Positions 32,944 to 41,400 of a stretch of 64,000 nucleotides of DNA are shown here, in pieces (position 1 is the stretch's first letter; every line of letters starts with the position of its first letter). The notes below the pieces were generated by a model. The model ran no database searches. It had not been told where the DNA came from and saw only the letters and a program-made list of their open reading frames with translations. Source of the DNA: Marinobacter lutaoensis. GTDB taxonomy: Bacteria; Pseudomonadota; Gammaproteobacteria; Pseudomonadales; Oleiphilaceae. The stretch is taken from the NCBI RefSeq assembly GCF_001981305.1, contig NZ_MSCW01000009.1, forward strand, positions 62,001-126,000, in the 5' to 3' direction. The position numbers and the translations under genes were made by a program.

Positions 32944-33815
32944 TAGCGATACCGGTCACGACTGGTTAATTTTATGATCTCCGCACGTTCGCCGCCGGAA
33001 GAGTACAGCAAAGAGAGCGCTTCCAATTCGTCTCTCAGGTCATCCTCCTTTACCATTGTATGCCATACCTTTTCTTCTGGAGCCCAGCGATACCCTCTTG
33101 ATTTCAAGGCATCCTTGCAATTGAACGGGCTACCCCATGCCTTCACCTGATATTGGACTTTGCTTTCGTTTGCGAACAAAGCACGAGACGCCTTATTCAC
33201 ATTGGTCAACAGAAACGCCAGCGCCAGGCAGTCTGTCGCTGCACGGTGCCCGTCATAAAAGTAGCCACGCTTGAGTAGCAGATATTCGAGTTTGGCGCTT
33301 TCGAAGCCCATTTCTCGCCACGGCACATCTTGTTGGGAGCAGGCCCAACGCAACCGATCCAATGCAGGAAACTGTTCGTCGAAAAAGGGCCGGTCAAAGG
33401 AAGCATTGTGAGCGACGACGATGGGGTCATCACTAAACCAGTCCAAAATGTCGTCCGTCTCAATCGTCTGCCCGGACACCATTGCGTCTGTGATGCCGGT
33501 GATGTCAGTGATTACTTCTGGGATCGGAAAGCCGGGATCGTTATAGAGGCTTGTGACTGAAATCAGCGTTGCTACCTGACCCGTTGAGGGACTTACCAGG
33601 GCTTTGACCATGCCAAGCTCGATAATGGCATCGTTTTCATGGTCGAAACCTGTTGTTTCGTGGTCCAGGAACAGCACCGGCACTTCGTCGCCGACCGGCG
33701 CTGACACATCATAAGGGAAGGAAACCCCTTCCTGTGTCCAGGGCACCCTTTCAAGCAGCCGGAAGTTGTCGGGTTTTTTCTGGATTTCCTCAATTCTGCC
33801 CAGCGGAAAGGCCAT
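32943..33815 (-). CDS. DEDDh 3'-5' exonuclease (DnaQ-like)
   Basis: The 290-residue protein starts at ATG 33815 behind GAGAGGTGAC. Exo motifs are FLDHETTGFD (Exo I), VAHNASFDRPFF (Exo II) and DGHRAATDCLAL (Exo III, DEDDh type). A C-terminal extension of about 90 residues (VKAWGSPFNCKDALKSRGYRW) recurs in plasmid and phage exonucleases. It acts on single-stranded 3' ends. It is the first gene of the operon with the HNH gene and kfrA. Confidence 0.9.
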   Translation of the reverse strand: MAFPLGRIEEIQKKPDNFRLLERVPWTQEGVSFPYDVSAPVGDEVPVLFLDHETTGFDHENDAIIELGMVKALVSPSTGQVATLISVTSLYNDPGFPIPEVITDITGITDAMVSGQTIETDDILDWFSDDPIVVAHNASFDRPFFDEQFPALDRLRWACSQQDVPWREMGFESAKLEYLLLKRGYFYDGHRAATDCLALAFLLTNVNKASRALFANESKVQYQVKAWGSPFNCKDALKSRGYRWAPEEKVWHTMVKEDDLRDELEALSLLYSSGGERAEIIKLTSRDRYR

Positions 33816-34310
33816 ACAGTCACCTCTCAGTGCTTGTTTTCATTGGGTTCTGTCGCGCGCGCGCCTGAGAGGTTCATAGAACGAACTGCGCTGCAGCCCT
33901 CACCCACCTTGACGACCGCACTCAACAGGCACGCTCGGAGTTTTATTTCATACCGTTACGGCATAGTATAACGTAATGAATTATCACTCAATAAGACTGA
34001 TATAAACATAATGTCCCTTATGTTGTATCCTAGACAGATTGCGAGATGTTGAGGCCCAAGCGCGTGGAACATCGGTAATGAGATTAACCGGGCGCCGAAG
34101 CCAACCAGCGCCCCTACCCCACGCAAAACCGCAGAAATCAAGCTTCAAAGGGGAAGGAAAGGAGAGCACGGATAAAATCCCTGTTGACCCGTGGAACATT
34201 GCGGCCGGTCTTCAGGCGTGGCGTCTTCGACAGCCTCTAGGTGAGCGGAACAGTCCTTGTTGGGCCTTCTGGATTCGTAATGGCTTGCTAACACCCTAAG
34301 TTGAAATGGT
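33816..34310. other. Intergenic region before the integrase
   Basis: About 500 bp without a supported gene. It has an AT-rich part (33945-34030) with the inverted repeat CATAATGTCCCTTATG (about 34007-34022), and a GGGCGCC-rich segment near 34090. An attachment site would be expected near an integrase, but no repeat can be matched elsewhere. Confidence 0.5.
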
Positions 34311-35573
34311 ATGACTATAGAAAAAGGAACCCTGATTGAAGCTGTTGGCGAAAGGCAGATGAGGTTAACCGCCTGGCAGGCTCAGGTAATTCCAACGCAT
34401 CAAGGACCCCTCGCAGCCAGCGGCCGCATCGGTTGGGAAGCGACGCATGATCTTCAGGCAGTAGATCTATGGCTTCGCGAAGTCGGATCGAGGAGTGAAT
34501 TGACGGCTGAAGCGTATGAACGGGAAGTTCGACGGTTCGTATTGTGGCTAGCGGACGCTGGGAAGACGATCACGGATGTCACCCGCGAGGACTTTCACCG
34601 GTATGCCTCATTTTTAGGTAATCCTGGAAAAAAATGGATCTGCACAAAGCGATACCGGTTGACCGACCCTCGGTGGCGGCCGTTTCGCAAACCCCTGTCA
34701 GAGAAGAGCAAGCTGTATTCTTTGCAGGTCATCCATTCTATGCTCACTTGGATGCACAATAGTGGGTGGATTCAATTTAATCCAATGCCGGCGCCGAACC
34801 ACCTTGCTCCGGTCACCACGTCGAGCCGAGCCGATATGGTGGAAACAAGGCAGATCCCCCAAAGGCTATTTGAAGAACTGCTAGAGTGGTGTAAGGACAA
34901 CCTGCACACTAACAGCGATAGCGTGCGGGAAAGATACCGTAATGTGAGATTACGGGTTGTGCTTATGTTAGCGGGTTATCTTGGCGCTCGGAGCGCGGAC
35001 ATTATCAACGCGCATTTCACCGACATTCACCCCCGCCAACATGGTGATCAGGTTTTCCACGTTTGGTATATACCCGATGGGAAAGGTCGCAAATCGGGGC
35101 TTCTTCCAGTCCACGAGAAGATAATGCGTGTGATTCGTGAGGCTCGACTTGCCCTGGGCTTGATGCCAGATGTCGCGAAGGCGGAAGCGCCCTGCCCTAT
35201 TATCGTTGGCGCGCGCGAGATACCGCATAACCGGATGCCTTGCCTAGACAAGCTAAAACCGATTCACAGATCGTCGCTCTATACCCTGGTGTCAGATGCT
35301 TTGGGGAAATTCGCCATATATCTGCGCTCACTATCTCGAAATAGCGAAGCAATCATCATTGAGCAAGCATCAACGCACTGGTTGCGACACACCGCGATCA
35401 AGCGGGTCGTTCTGGAAACTAAGGACATTACAATGGCTCAGCGATTGGCTCGGCATGAGAACCTGAACACGACCGGCGTTTATGCAACAACCTCTGTTTA
35501 TGAGCTCCAAGAGTTCTTTGGTGCCCACTTTTCTGGGAGCGAACAATCCAGCCCCACCGATTCCGATTATTAG
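34311..35573 (+). CDS. Tyrosine recombinase/integrase
   Basis: The 420-residue protein has an N-terminal SAM-like core-binding domain (ELTAEAYEREVRRFVLWLADAG) and a catalytic domain with R in GYLGARSADI, K in DGKGRKSG, the THWLRHTAIKR box (H-x-x-R), ARHENLNTTG and the nucleophile Y in VYATTS. All catalytic residues are present. It may resolve plasmid multimers or mobilise a segment of the plasmid. The start at ATG 34311 has no clear ribosome site. It is followed by the first copy of the 16-bp palindrome. Confidence 0.88.
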   Translation: MTIEKGTLIEAVGERQMRLTAWQAQVIPTHQGPLAASGRIGWEATHDLQAVDLWLREVGSRSELTAEAYEREVRRFVLWLADAGKTITDVTREDFHRYASFLGNPGKKWICTKRYRLTDPRWRPFRKPLSEKSKLYSLQVIHSMLTWMHNSGWIQFNPMPAPNHLAPVTTSSRADMVETRQIPQRLFEELLEWCKDNLHTNSDSVRERYRNVRLRVVLMLAGYLGARSADIINAHFTDIHPRQHGDQVFHVWYIPDGKGRKSGLLPVHEKIMRVIREARLALGLMPDVAKAEAPCPIIVGAREIPHNRMPCLDKLKPIHRSSLYTLVSDALGKFAIYLRSLSRNSEAIIIEQASTHWLRHTAIKRVVLETKDITMAQRLARHENLNTTGVYATTSVYELQEFFGAHFSGSEQSSPTDSDY

Positions 35574-35618
35574 CAAGCTATTTTACTGGAGCTCACGGCA
35601 ATGACGGAGACGGAATGG

Positions 35619-35634
35619 CTTTTTTATAAAAAAG
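35619..35634. repeat. Palindrome CTTTTTTATAAAAAAG, copy 1
   Basis: Perfect 16-bp palindrome, one of six copies within 5.2 kb around parA-parB. Confidence 0.85.
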
Positions 35635-35669
35635 TTCGTGAGACAAATTGAGGTAGCCAGGGATATTTA

Positions 35670-36258
35670 ACGGTGATCATAGGCGGGTATTTCCAGCGGC
35701 AAACCGGCAGCGGGAACCGCCTGATAGGCAGCATGTTCGTCGGTGCAGAGCATCGAACCTGACTCAACCGTTGCCAGGATGTGACCGACGATCTCCCGCG
35801 AGTTTGTTCGCCTCCTTGCCTCCAATGTAGGTCTCGTCACATTCAACAATCCCGCGCAGGAACCCGTTGTGATCGTCGTCATCGTCATTATCGTTGCCGC
35901 ACGCCTCGCGGATACGCTTGAGCATGAACCAGGCGGTTTTTTGCGTCACACCAAGCTCTTTCGATAGCTGGAGTGAAGAAATCCCCTTCCTCGCCGTGGT
36001 GACGAGGTACATGGCATACAGCCATTTATCCAGCGGTACATGCGACCGCTGGAAGATCGTTCCGGTGCGGACGGTGAAATCTGATTTGCAGGATAGGCAG
36101 CGAAAATAGCCATCCAGTTTACGCTTCTGGATGCGTTCGACTGCACCGCAGTGCGGGCAGAACGGTTCGCCGTGCCAGCGCAGCTCCTCAAGATATTCTC
36201 GTGCGGCCTTTTCGTCTGGAAACTCGTAGGTGCTGATTGTGATCTTGTCGTTTGCCAT
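35670..36258 (-). pseudogene. IS1595-family (ISXO2-like) transposase, frameshifted and deleted
   Basis: From ATG 36258, about 160 residues show the zinc ribbon (CPHCG...CLSCK) and the ISXO2 N-terminal HTH region, then DETYIGGKEANK with the first DDE residue. The frame then breaks. A second frame at 35670-35800 has SREIVGHILATVESGSMLCTDEHAAY, a later part of the DDE domain. The middle of the catalytic core is missing, so the gene is dead. Its start abuts the stop of the next minus-strand gene. Confidence 0.85.
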
Positions 36259-36266
36259 GTCGCACC

Positions 36267-36701
36267 TCACGCAGAGCCCGGTTTGTGGCTATAGCGCTGT
36301 CCAGCACTATCCTCTGCGATTACCTCAGCAATCAAATCCTCCTGCACTGGGTCTATCTCGCCGCCATTGGCGCGGTGATGTGCGTACCATGCAGATACAA
36401 GCCCCGCTACATTATCCTCTGGCCCGTCCCGAAATATCTCAATAGGCAGCCCGTTCTCACGACAAATTTGCTCAATGGGAGACCAATCAAAACTCACCGA
36501 TCCATCAGCGCCACGGGCGAGTTTTAGATCGGAAAAATCTAGGCCGACAGGAATTCGGATTTTTGCGATCTGTCGTTGCATGTGTGTCTCCACTGCATTA
36601 ACTATCCAGTCTGTGAGCCGCATTCCTGCGGCCCGGCTATGGGCGACCCAGTGGCCTTTGGTGGCCGCCGGGACGCGCAGGTGAATATAGGCGTTGCTCA
36701 C
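36267..36701 (-). CDS. Small ribbon-helix-helix-like protein, 144 aa
   Basis: It begins at GTG 36701, overlapping the stop of the upstream gene in GTGA. The first 50 residues (IHLRVPAATKGHWVAHSRAAGMRLTDWIVNAVETHM) look like an RHH DNA-binding segment. The rest is unassigned. It may be an autoregulator of the two-gene unit. The family is not named with certainty. Confidence 0.65.
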   Translation of the reverse strand: MSNAYIHLRVPAATKGHWVAHSRAAGMRLTDWIVNAVETHMQRQIAKIRIPVGLDFSDLKLARGADGSVSFDWSPIEQICRENGLPIEIFRDGPEDNVAGLVSAWYAHHRANGGEIDPVQEDLIAEVIAEDSAGQRYSHKPGSA

Positions 36702-36931
36702 ACTTTCACCATTTTGGTTTTGCCGGCGAAGAACAATCCGACCTCGACATACACCGCATCGGCTGGATCGCACAGCGCACCGGGCGCCATGTCAACATCA
36801 GAGGCTGTCGTCCTGGGGACAACATACGTGCCATCGACCCAGTAGGTATAGCTCGCCGGATCAAAATCCATTGATTCAACCAGCTGCTTCCCGGTATAGC
36901 GTTTGCCGTTAATTGTGACTGTCTTTTGCAT
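36698..36931 (-). CDS. Hypothetical protein, 77 aa
   Basis: A small beta-rich protein (MQKTVTINGKRYTGKQLVESMDF), coupled by 4-bp overlap to the next gene. It has a beta-grasp-like look, but no family can be assigned. The start ATG at 36931 has AGGAG upstream on the minus strand. Confidence 0.65.
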   Translation of the reverse strand: MQKTVTINGKRYTGKQLVESMDFDPASYTYWVDGTYVVPRTTASDVDMAPGALCDPADAVYVEVGLFFAGKTKMVKV

Positions 36932-37129
36932 GATGTTTCTCCTATCAGGATTCCCGGTGCCGCCGGGGCGGGGAAGGTTTTTGCCTCTCCATGGTTAAGA
37001 TACTAGTCTATTCAGGTTAGGGAGTAAAGTATATAACCCCCTTGTTTATTGGGAGTGGGGAAAACTGGAAAGCGCAACAGATGAATCAGATACATAGTCA
37101 ACGAGCGCCAGGACTGGGACCTTGCCAGA

Positions 37130-37145
37130 CTTTTTTATAAAAAAG
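37130..37145. repeat. Palindrome CTTTTTTATAAAAAAG, copy 2
   Basis: Perfect copy immediately upstream of the IS256 relic. Confidence 0.85.
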
Positions 37146-37174
37146 CCATTCAGACAACCGGGTGGGAGTCAATC

Positions 37175-37400
37175 TGTTGTGCGTAGCGGCTATTTGCCAG
37201 AGCTAGAGTCCAGGCGGACATTGGCGATGTTGAAATCAAGGTCCTGAAGGTGCGGGACTGTAACGGCTTTGGTGCCCGCTTCTGAAGCGGGTGCAGAGCA
37301 TTGAGGCACCAGCCGCCGCACTGCTGGGCACTCAAGCCAACACGATCCGTCGGTTGAAGCAGCGCTGGAGCAATGCGCACTAGAACTGGTATCAACGTGA
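37175..37400 (+). pseudogene. IS256-family transposase relic
   Basis: Frame fragments encode GYLPE, then ADIGDVEIKVLKVRDCNGFGARF before a stop, then ALLGTQANTIRRLKQRWS in another frame. These match the N-terminal DNA-binding region of Mutator/IS256 transposases (usual blocks GYRERTLLT-GDVEVRVPKVRD and the later SxSTISRLKxxW), with a large internal deletion. The catalytic DDE part is absent. Confidence 0.75.
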
Positions 37401-37451
37401 TCTGAGTTAGCAGCGGCGGTTGTCTGTCGTAATCAACCCGACCATTTCCCT

Positions 37452-37775
37452 TCACGCCTTCCCAGTAATGCTATCGGAGATACGCTTGATAAGCGGTTTG
37501 TTGAAGTCCAGTACAGCACACACACCAATGTCTGTATAGCAGCCAACGATGCGTACATCTCCCTTTAGCCAAGTCCAGGAATCTAACTCGCTGAATCGCC
37601 ATCCAGCAAAATCCAAAGGGATTTGGCGCGCGCTAGGGAGCGTTCTCGCAATGGAACGATCTATCGCCCCCAACCACTCTGCAAACGTACCTTTAGAAAC
37701 CTCAATGTAAACCCCCCCCATTCTGTGCGCTTCAAGAACCCTGAGATAGGAGTTGTAGTATTCTTTGAATTGCAT
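37452..37775 (-). CDS. Hypothetical protein, 107 aa
   Basis: It starts at ATG 37775. A soluble alpha/beta protein (MQFKEYYNSYLRVLEAHR) whose family is not recognised. It lies between palindromes 2 and 3 and is divergent from parA. Confidence 0.6.
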   Translation of the reverse strand: MQFKEYYNSYLRVLEAHRMGGVYIEVSKGTFAEWLGAIDRSIARTLPSARQIPLDFAGWRFSELDSWTWLKGDVRIVGCYTDIGVCAVLDFNKPLIKRISDSITGKA

Positions 37776-37811
37776 ACCGTGACCCGCCGCGTGTTCAGAG
37801 CATTCAGAGAA

Positions 37812-37827
37812 CTTTTTTATAAAAAAG
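37812..37827. repeat. Palindrome CTTTTTTATAAAAAAG, copy 3
   Basis: Perfect copy 151 bp before the parA start, upstream of the GTATAC repeats. Confidence 0.85.
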
Positions 37828-37886
37828 ATTCCCGAAAGAACTCATTGTTCCAGCAGATTTTGTTGCACAGCCCAATTTGTGGTGTA

Positions 37887-37930
37887 GTATACACAAAAAA
37901 CGTCGGTATACCGTTTTTAGGGTCGTATAC
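37887..37930 (+). promoter_or_regulatory. parA operator: three GTATAC repeats spaced 19 bp
   Basis: GTATAC occurs at 37887-37892, 37906-37911 and 37925-37930, exactly 19 bp apart, with CGGTATACCG as the central palindrome. P1/F-type ParA proteins have an N-terminal HTH that binds their own promoter, so this is the likely autoregulatory site. Confidence 0.65.
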
Positions 37931-37977
37931 CGGATTTTGGTACAGCAAAAATCCAACGGTAAGATAAGGAGAGCCGG

Positions 37978-39177
37978 ATGCTGGATAAAGCCACCCCCCC
38001 TACCCTGAGCCTCGGCCTGGACGAACCATCTGAGTCTTTTGATCTTTGGTCTGACGCTGGCTACGAAATCATCGAAGCCAAGCGCAGGGAATCCCGTGAA
38101 AACGAACTCGCAAAACGGAAACCCAGGACCTACACCCAGGTACAAGCCACCCAACTGATCGGTCGCAGTGAATCATTCCTCAAAGGCAAAGGGCTCAATG
38201 ATGCGTGGAGTGATTCCGGACTTCCTCGCTATACATTGAAGCGCATCAACGAGCTTCGAGATAAAACAGGTACTCGCTACCGAAAGCCTGAGAATGTTAA
38301 GCCTCTCACTATAGCACTGGCTAAGCTCAAGGGCGGCGTTGGCAACAGTACGATTTGCGTTCATCTTGCGCATTACCTTGCAACACAAGGGCTTAAAGTG
38401 TTGATCGTGGACCTGGATCTGCAAGCCAGTGCGAGTGGACTCGCTGCCGGTGTAAACCCGGATGTCGATTTCGACAAAGAAGACACCGTTTACGAAATTC
38501 TCCGAGACGCACCAATGGATTTCCCCTCCATCGTTCGTTACACGTATTTCGAGAATGTTCTTTTGGCACCGTGTAACTCGGTAATGCAAAACCTGGAGTT
38601 CGAACTGGTTGAGCAGATTCAGAAGGATCGCTCCGAGTGGCCAAAGGATGAAGATGGGAAACCGATTTCCGTTTACAACCGACTCAGCGTTGGGTTGAAG
38701 ACTATTGAGAACGAGTTTGACATTATCCTCCTGGATTGCCCGCCAGCACTGGGAACGATCACCATCAACGCACTTACCGCCGCCGATGCGATGATCAACA
38801 CAGTCCGCCCGAATCCGTTGGATCGCACCAGTTTTGCGGTGTTCAACAGTAGCTTGGCATCCCTGTACGAATCGGTACCTAAACCGCTGCGCTATTATCG
38901 AATTCTTATTAACCAAATGGATCGGAGCAGGGCTTCCGAACTTGAGGAAAACACGATTCGGGAAATCTATGGCAGTTACGTGTTGAAGAACACTGTTGTT
39001 GAAAGCTCGGAAATCAAAGGAGCGCCAAGCCTGATGAGCACGCTCTTTGATTTGGAGAAGCCGGTCAAAAGCAGTAACGCGAACCGGCGAGCAGTAGATT
39101 CCATGAGTCGTACCTTTGATGAGATCTTGACTGACATTAAAGCTCTGTGGGAAATGGAGGCGGAAGACAATGGCTAA
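37978..39177 (+). CDS. parA: ParA partition ATPase, P1/SopA type, with altered P-loop
   Basis: The 399-residue protein starts at ATG 37978 behind AAGGAGAG. Large type Ia ParA architecture is seen: an N-terminal HTH region (TQVQATQLIGRSESFLKGKG), then the ParA ATPase with the deviant Walker A LKGGVGNST, IVDLDLQASASG and ILLDCPPALG. The signature Lys118 is present, but the invariant P-loop lysine is Asn123; SopA and P1 ParA have K there. If real, ATP binding or hydrolysis should be affected. It overlaps parB by 8 bp. Confidence 0.9.
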   Translation: MLDKATPPTLSLGLDEPSESFDLWSDAGYEIIEAKRRESRENELAKRKPRTYTQVQATQLIGRSESFLKGKGLNDAWSDSGLPRYTLKRINELRDKTGTRYRKPENVKPLTIALAKLKGGVGNSTICVHLAHYLATQGLKVLIVDLDLQASASGLAAGVNPDVDFDKEDTVYEILRDAPMDFPSIVRYTYFENVLLAPCNSVMQNLEFELVEQIQKDRSEWPKDEDGKPISVYNRLSVGLKTIENEFDIILLDCPPALGTITINALTAADAMINTVRPNPLDRTSFAVFNSSLASLYESVPKPLRYYRILINQMDRSRASELEENTIREIYGSYVLKNTVVESSEIKGAPSLMSTLFDLEKPVKSSNANRRAVDSMSRTFDEILTDIKALWEMEAEDNG

Positions 39178-40264
39178 GACAAGGGCTAGGGCACATCTGG
39201 ATCTGAAAAACGAAGTGGAAACCAAGGAAGGCGAGAAGGCCTTTGGCAGCCGTCGAAATAAGTCAACGGCTCCAGCTGAGCCCGAGCAAGTGGACCTGAA
39301 TAAGAATCTTCAAGCCCAGAAGAAAGAGATCAATACTCCCTCGAAAGCGAACACTGGTTCAGTGTTTAGTGTGGAGCAAGGCGAGAAGACGCTCGGAACC
39401 GTTATTGGATATTCGTACCTTGATCCCAACCGGATCAAGACATGGGCGTACAAGGATCGGACGCTTGCTGAACTTGAGTGGGACAAAGAATCCCTCGAAG
39501 AGTTTATAGCGGACGTTGAAGAAGCCGGGTTTACAACACCGATCGTTGTCCGACCGATCGAGGGTGCGTCCGAAAACGATGAGTTCTTGTACGAGGAAAT
39601 TGCCGGCTTTAAGCGTCACTATGTTGCAAAGAAGCTGAACCTGCCAATTCCTGCTGAGATCCGCAAACTGACGGATGCTGAAGCGTTCAGGCTTCAAAAA
39701 TCTGAGAACACCGAGCGCACTGAGCCGTCATTTTGGAGTAGGGCGATTTCATGGTCGCAGCTGGATGAGTCTTTTGGGGCCACGCAGCGCGAGCGTGCAA
39801 AGATTGCCGGGGCATCAGAATCACAGTTTTCTACGGCACTTCGATTGGTTCGCCGTATGCCGGAAGAGATTGTGAAGTCCCTGCGGTTGTACACCTTCGG
39901 ATACAATGCATTGATCGCACTACTGCAGTTTATCGATCAAGACGATGACAACACTAAGCGGCAGGAACGTATCGACCGGATTATTGAGAACTCTGATAGG
40001 TTTGATGCCAGACCGGAGAAGGCCGAATCGATTATCCGCGGTATTGCTGCTGACTTTCAGAAAGAGAAGTCTGGGGCGAAGCCGGCGAATGCTGCTGAAG
40101 TCGTCACGACAAAAAAGGGCGGTAAAGTATTCAGCATCAAACGCAAGAAAAACGGCGCGACTATCGATCTGCATCAGATCGGCATGGAGTTCGCCGATCT
40201 CAATGAAATTCGGGATATGCTGCTGAAGCATCTGAAGAGCAAGGGTGTCCCAATTTCAGATTGA
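39170..40264 (+). CDS. parB: ParB centromere-binding protein, P1/SopB type
   Basis: The 364-residue protein has a basic N terminus (linker to ParA) and the ParB NTPase box-like region (TTPIVVRPI...YEEIAGFKRHYVAKKLNLPIPA). An HTH follows (FWSRAISWSQL...IAGASESQFSTALRLVRRMP). A C-terminal dimerisation segment (DLHQIGMEFADLNEIRDMLLKHL) closes it. It binds the centromere and loads ParA; the six AT-rich palindromes around it are the likely sites. Confidence 0.9.
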   Translation: MAKTRARAHLDLKNEVETKEGEKAFGSRRNKSTAPAEPEQVDLNKNLQAQKKEINTPSKANTGSVFSVEQGEKTLGTVIGYSYLDPNRIKTWAYKDRTLAELEWDKESLEEFIADVEEAGFTTPIVVRPIEGASENDEFLYEEIAGFKRHYVAKKLNLPIPAEIRKLTDAEAFRLQKSENTERTEPSFWSRAISWSQLDESFGATQRERAKIAGASESQFSTALRLVRRMPEEIVKSLRLYTFGYNALIALLQFIDQDDDNTKRQERIDRIIENSDRFDARPEKAESIIRGIAADFQKEKSGAKPANAAEVVTTKKGGKVFSIKRKKNGATIDLHQIGMEFADLNEIRDMLLKHLKSKGVPISD

Positions 40265-40305
40265 TGGCATAACACTGAATAAGGCAGGGCAGGGCAGGGC
40301 AGGGG

Positions 40306-40321
40306 CTTTTTTATAAAAAAG
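40306..40321. repeat. Palindrome CTTTTTTATAAAAAAG, copy 4
   Basis: The symmetry extends to a 26-bp perfect palindrome (40301-40326) with GGGG/CCCC arms, right after parB. It could also act as a terminator. Confidence 0.85.
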
Positions 40322-40350
40322 CCCCTCCTGCATTATCGACTACCGTTGGC

Positions 40351-40366
40351 CTTTTTTATAAAAAAG
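40351..40366. repeat. Palindrome CTTTTTTATAAAAAAG, copy 5
   Basis: Perfect copy 45 bp after copy 4. Confidence 0.85.
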
Positions 40367-40743
40367 GTACAGTCTGTACTTTCTCAGAACATCGTAGCAA
40401 CAAACCCGCCAGGCATCCTCATTTCCGAGTTTCCGAGCCCGCCAGCCCACCAATTAGATTCAATGGCAACAAGCATCGTCCACCATCAATTCGTCATGCC
40501 GGTGGCCCAGCGCTTTCAGCGCGAACAATGAAATCGCTATGGACAGATGCCGGTGGGGAGCTTGCCTAAGACCTCTTGTGGCGCCGTTAATTCAACACTA
40601 TCAGTCCGCGTGTTGTGGTGAGCTGAGCTTTTGGACAAACGACCGATTGCGGTGCGTAGAAATTTGGAAGGGTGCAGGTAAGATCAGTAGCCATCGATGA
40701 TTAGCCATGACGAAATTTGGAAGACTTGTGTTCAGCTCATGTG

Positions 40744-40759
40744 CTTTTTTATAAAAAAG
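40744..40759. repeat. Palindrome CTTTTTTATAAAAAAG, copy 6
   Basis: Perfect copy, inside the iteron region, just after the second iteron. Confidence 0.85.
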
Positions 40760-40909
40760 CTCGTCACTATTGAGTTGTACGAGTGCTGGTTCCACACCAT
40801 GTAGTTGTGAGTCGGACCCAAAAGCACTATATCCAGATAAATAGTGGTGATCTGCCGAAGGAACGCCCAGGATCACATCTGAGAAAGGAATTTGGAAGAC
40901 TTACAAAGT

Positions 40910-40926
40910 GACTGCTAATAGCATAC
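40910..40926. promoter_or_regulatory. Imperfect GTATGC-type operator in oriV
   Basis: GACTGC TAATA GCATAC has a perfect right arm. It follows an iteron and may link replication to the same regulator. Confidence 0.4.
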
Positions 40927-41345
40927 ACATTGGGATGAATTATGAGCATGTTGAACAGATTATAGTCAGGCACCAACCCCATAGGGATTAATTTAAGGGT
41001 AAAAAAGGTTAAAGAAAGGGTTGAAGCGTAGAGAAAAAGACCAAAAAGATCGCGAAATGAACAAGTTAGTAGTCAAAACCTCTCCAGAAGTCTTCCAAAT
41101 TTCTCCCGAAACCACGTCCAATATTCTACCGGGTGAAATTTGGAAGATGCGCCACAATCATAGGAAAAACAGTGAAATAGTAATGCAGTGGCTGTCAAAG
41201 TGATGTTATTTTGGTCACCCCTTCCAAATATCTACCCACAGCAGCGTCGAAATCCAATAAGTCTTCAAAATTTCTACTGAATAGGGTACTGGATACTCAG
41301 CCTCTTCCAAATATCTCCCGAAGTCCCTTCCAAATTTCTACCTGT

Positions 41346-41354
41346 TTATCCACA
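41346..41354 (+). promoter_or_regulatory. DnaA box TTATCCACA
   Basis: Perfect consensus between two iterons. Confidence 0.8.
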
Positions 41355-41400
41355 GAATGTCCTCGATCCCGCACTGGAATGAAGCTACTCTTCCAAATTT

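Noticed and set aside
33816..34310. Attachment site for the integrase
   Set aside because: No direct repeat that could be paired with another copy was found, so no att site is claimed.
37150..37455. 101-residue minus-strand frame
   Set aside because: The plus strand shows clear IS256 transposase fragments here, so the minus frame is a shadow of the relic.
38173..39225. 350-residue minus-strand frame opposite parA
   Set aside because: parA is clearly real; the opposite frame has no motif or ribosome site.
40281..40305. GGCAGGGCAGGGCAGGGG microrepeat
   Set aside because: A short 5-bp tandem repeat just before palindrome 4; too short to support a function on its own.
41021..41203. 60-residue frame inside the iteron region
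   Set aside because: It starts at TTG without a ribosome site and is interrupted by iterons; the composition is that of AT-rich origin DNA.
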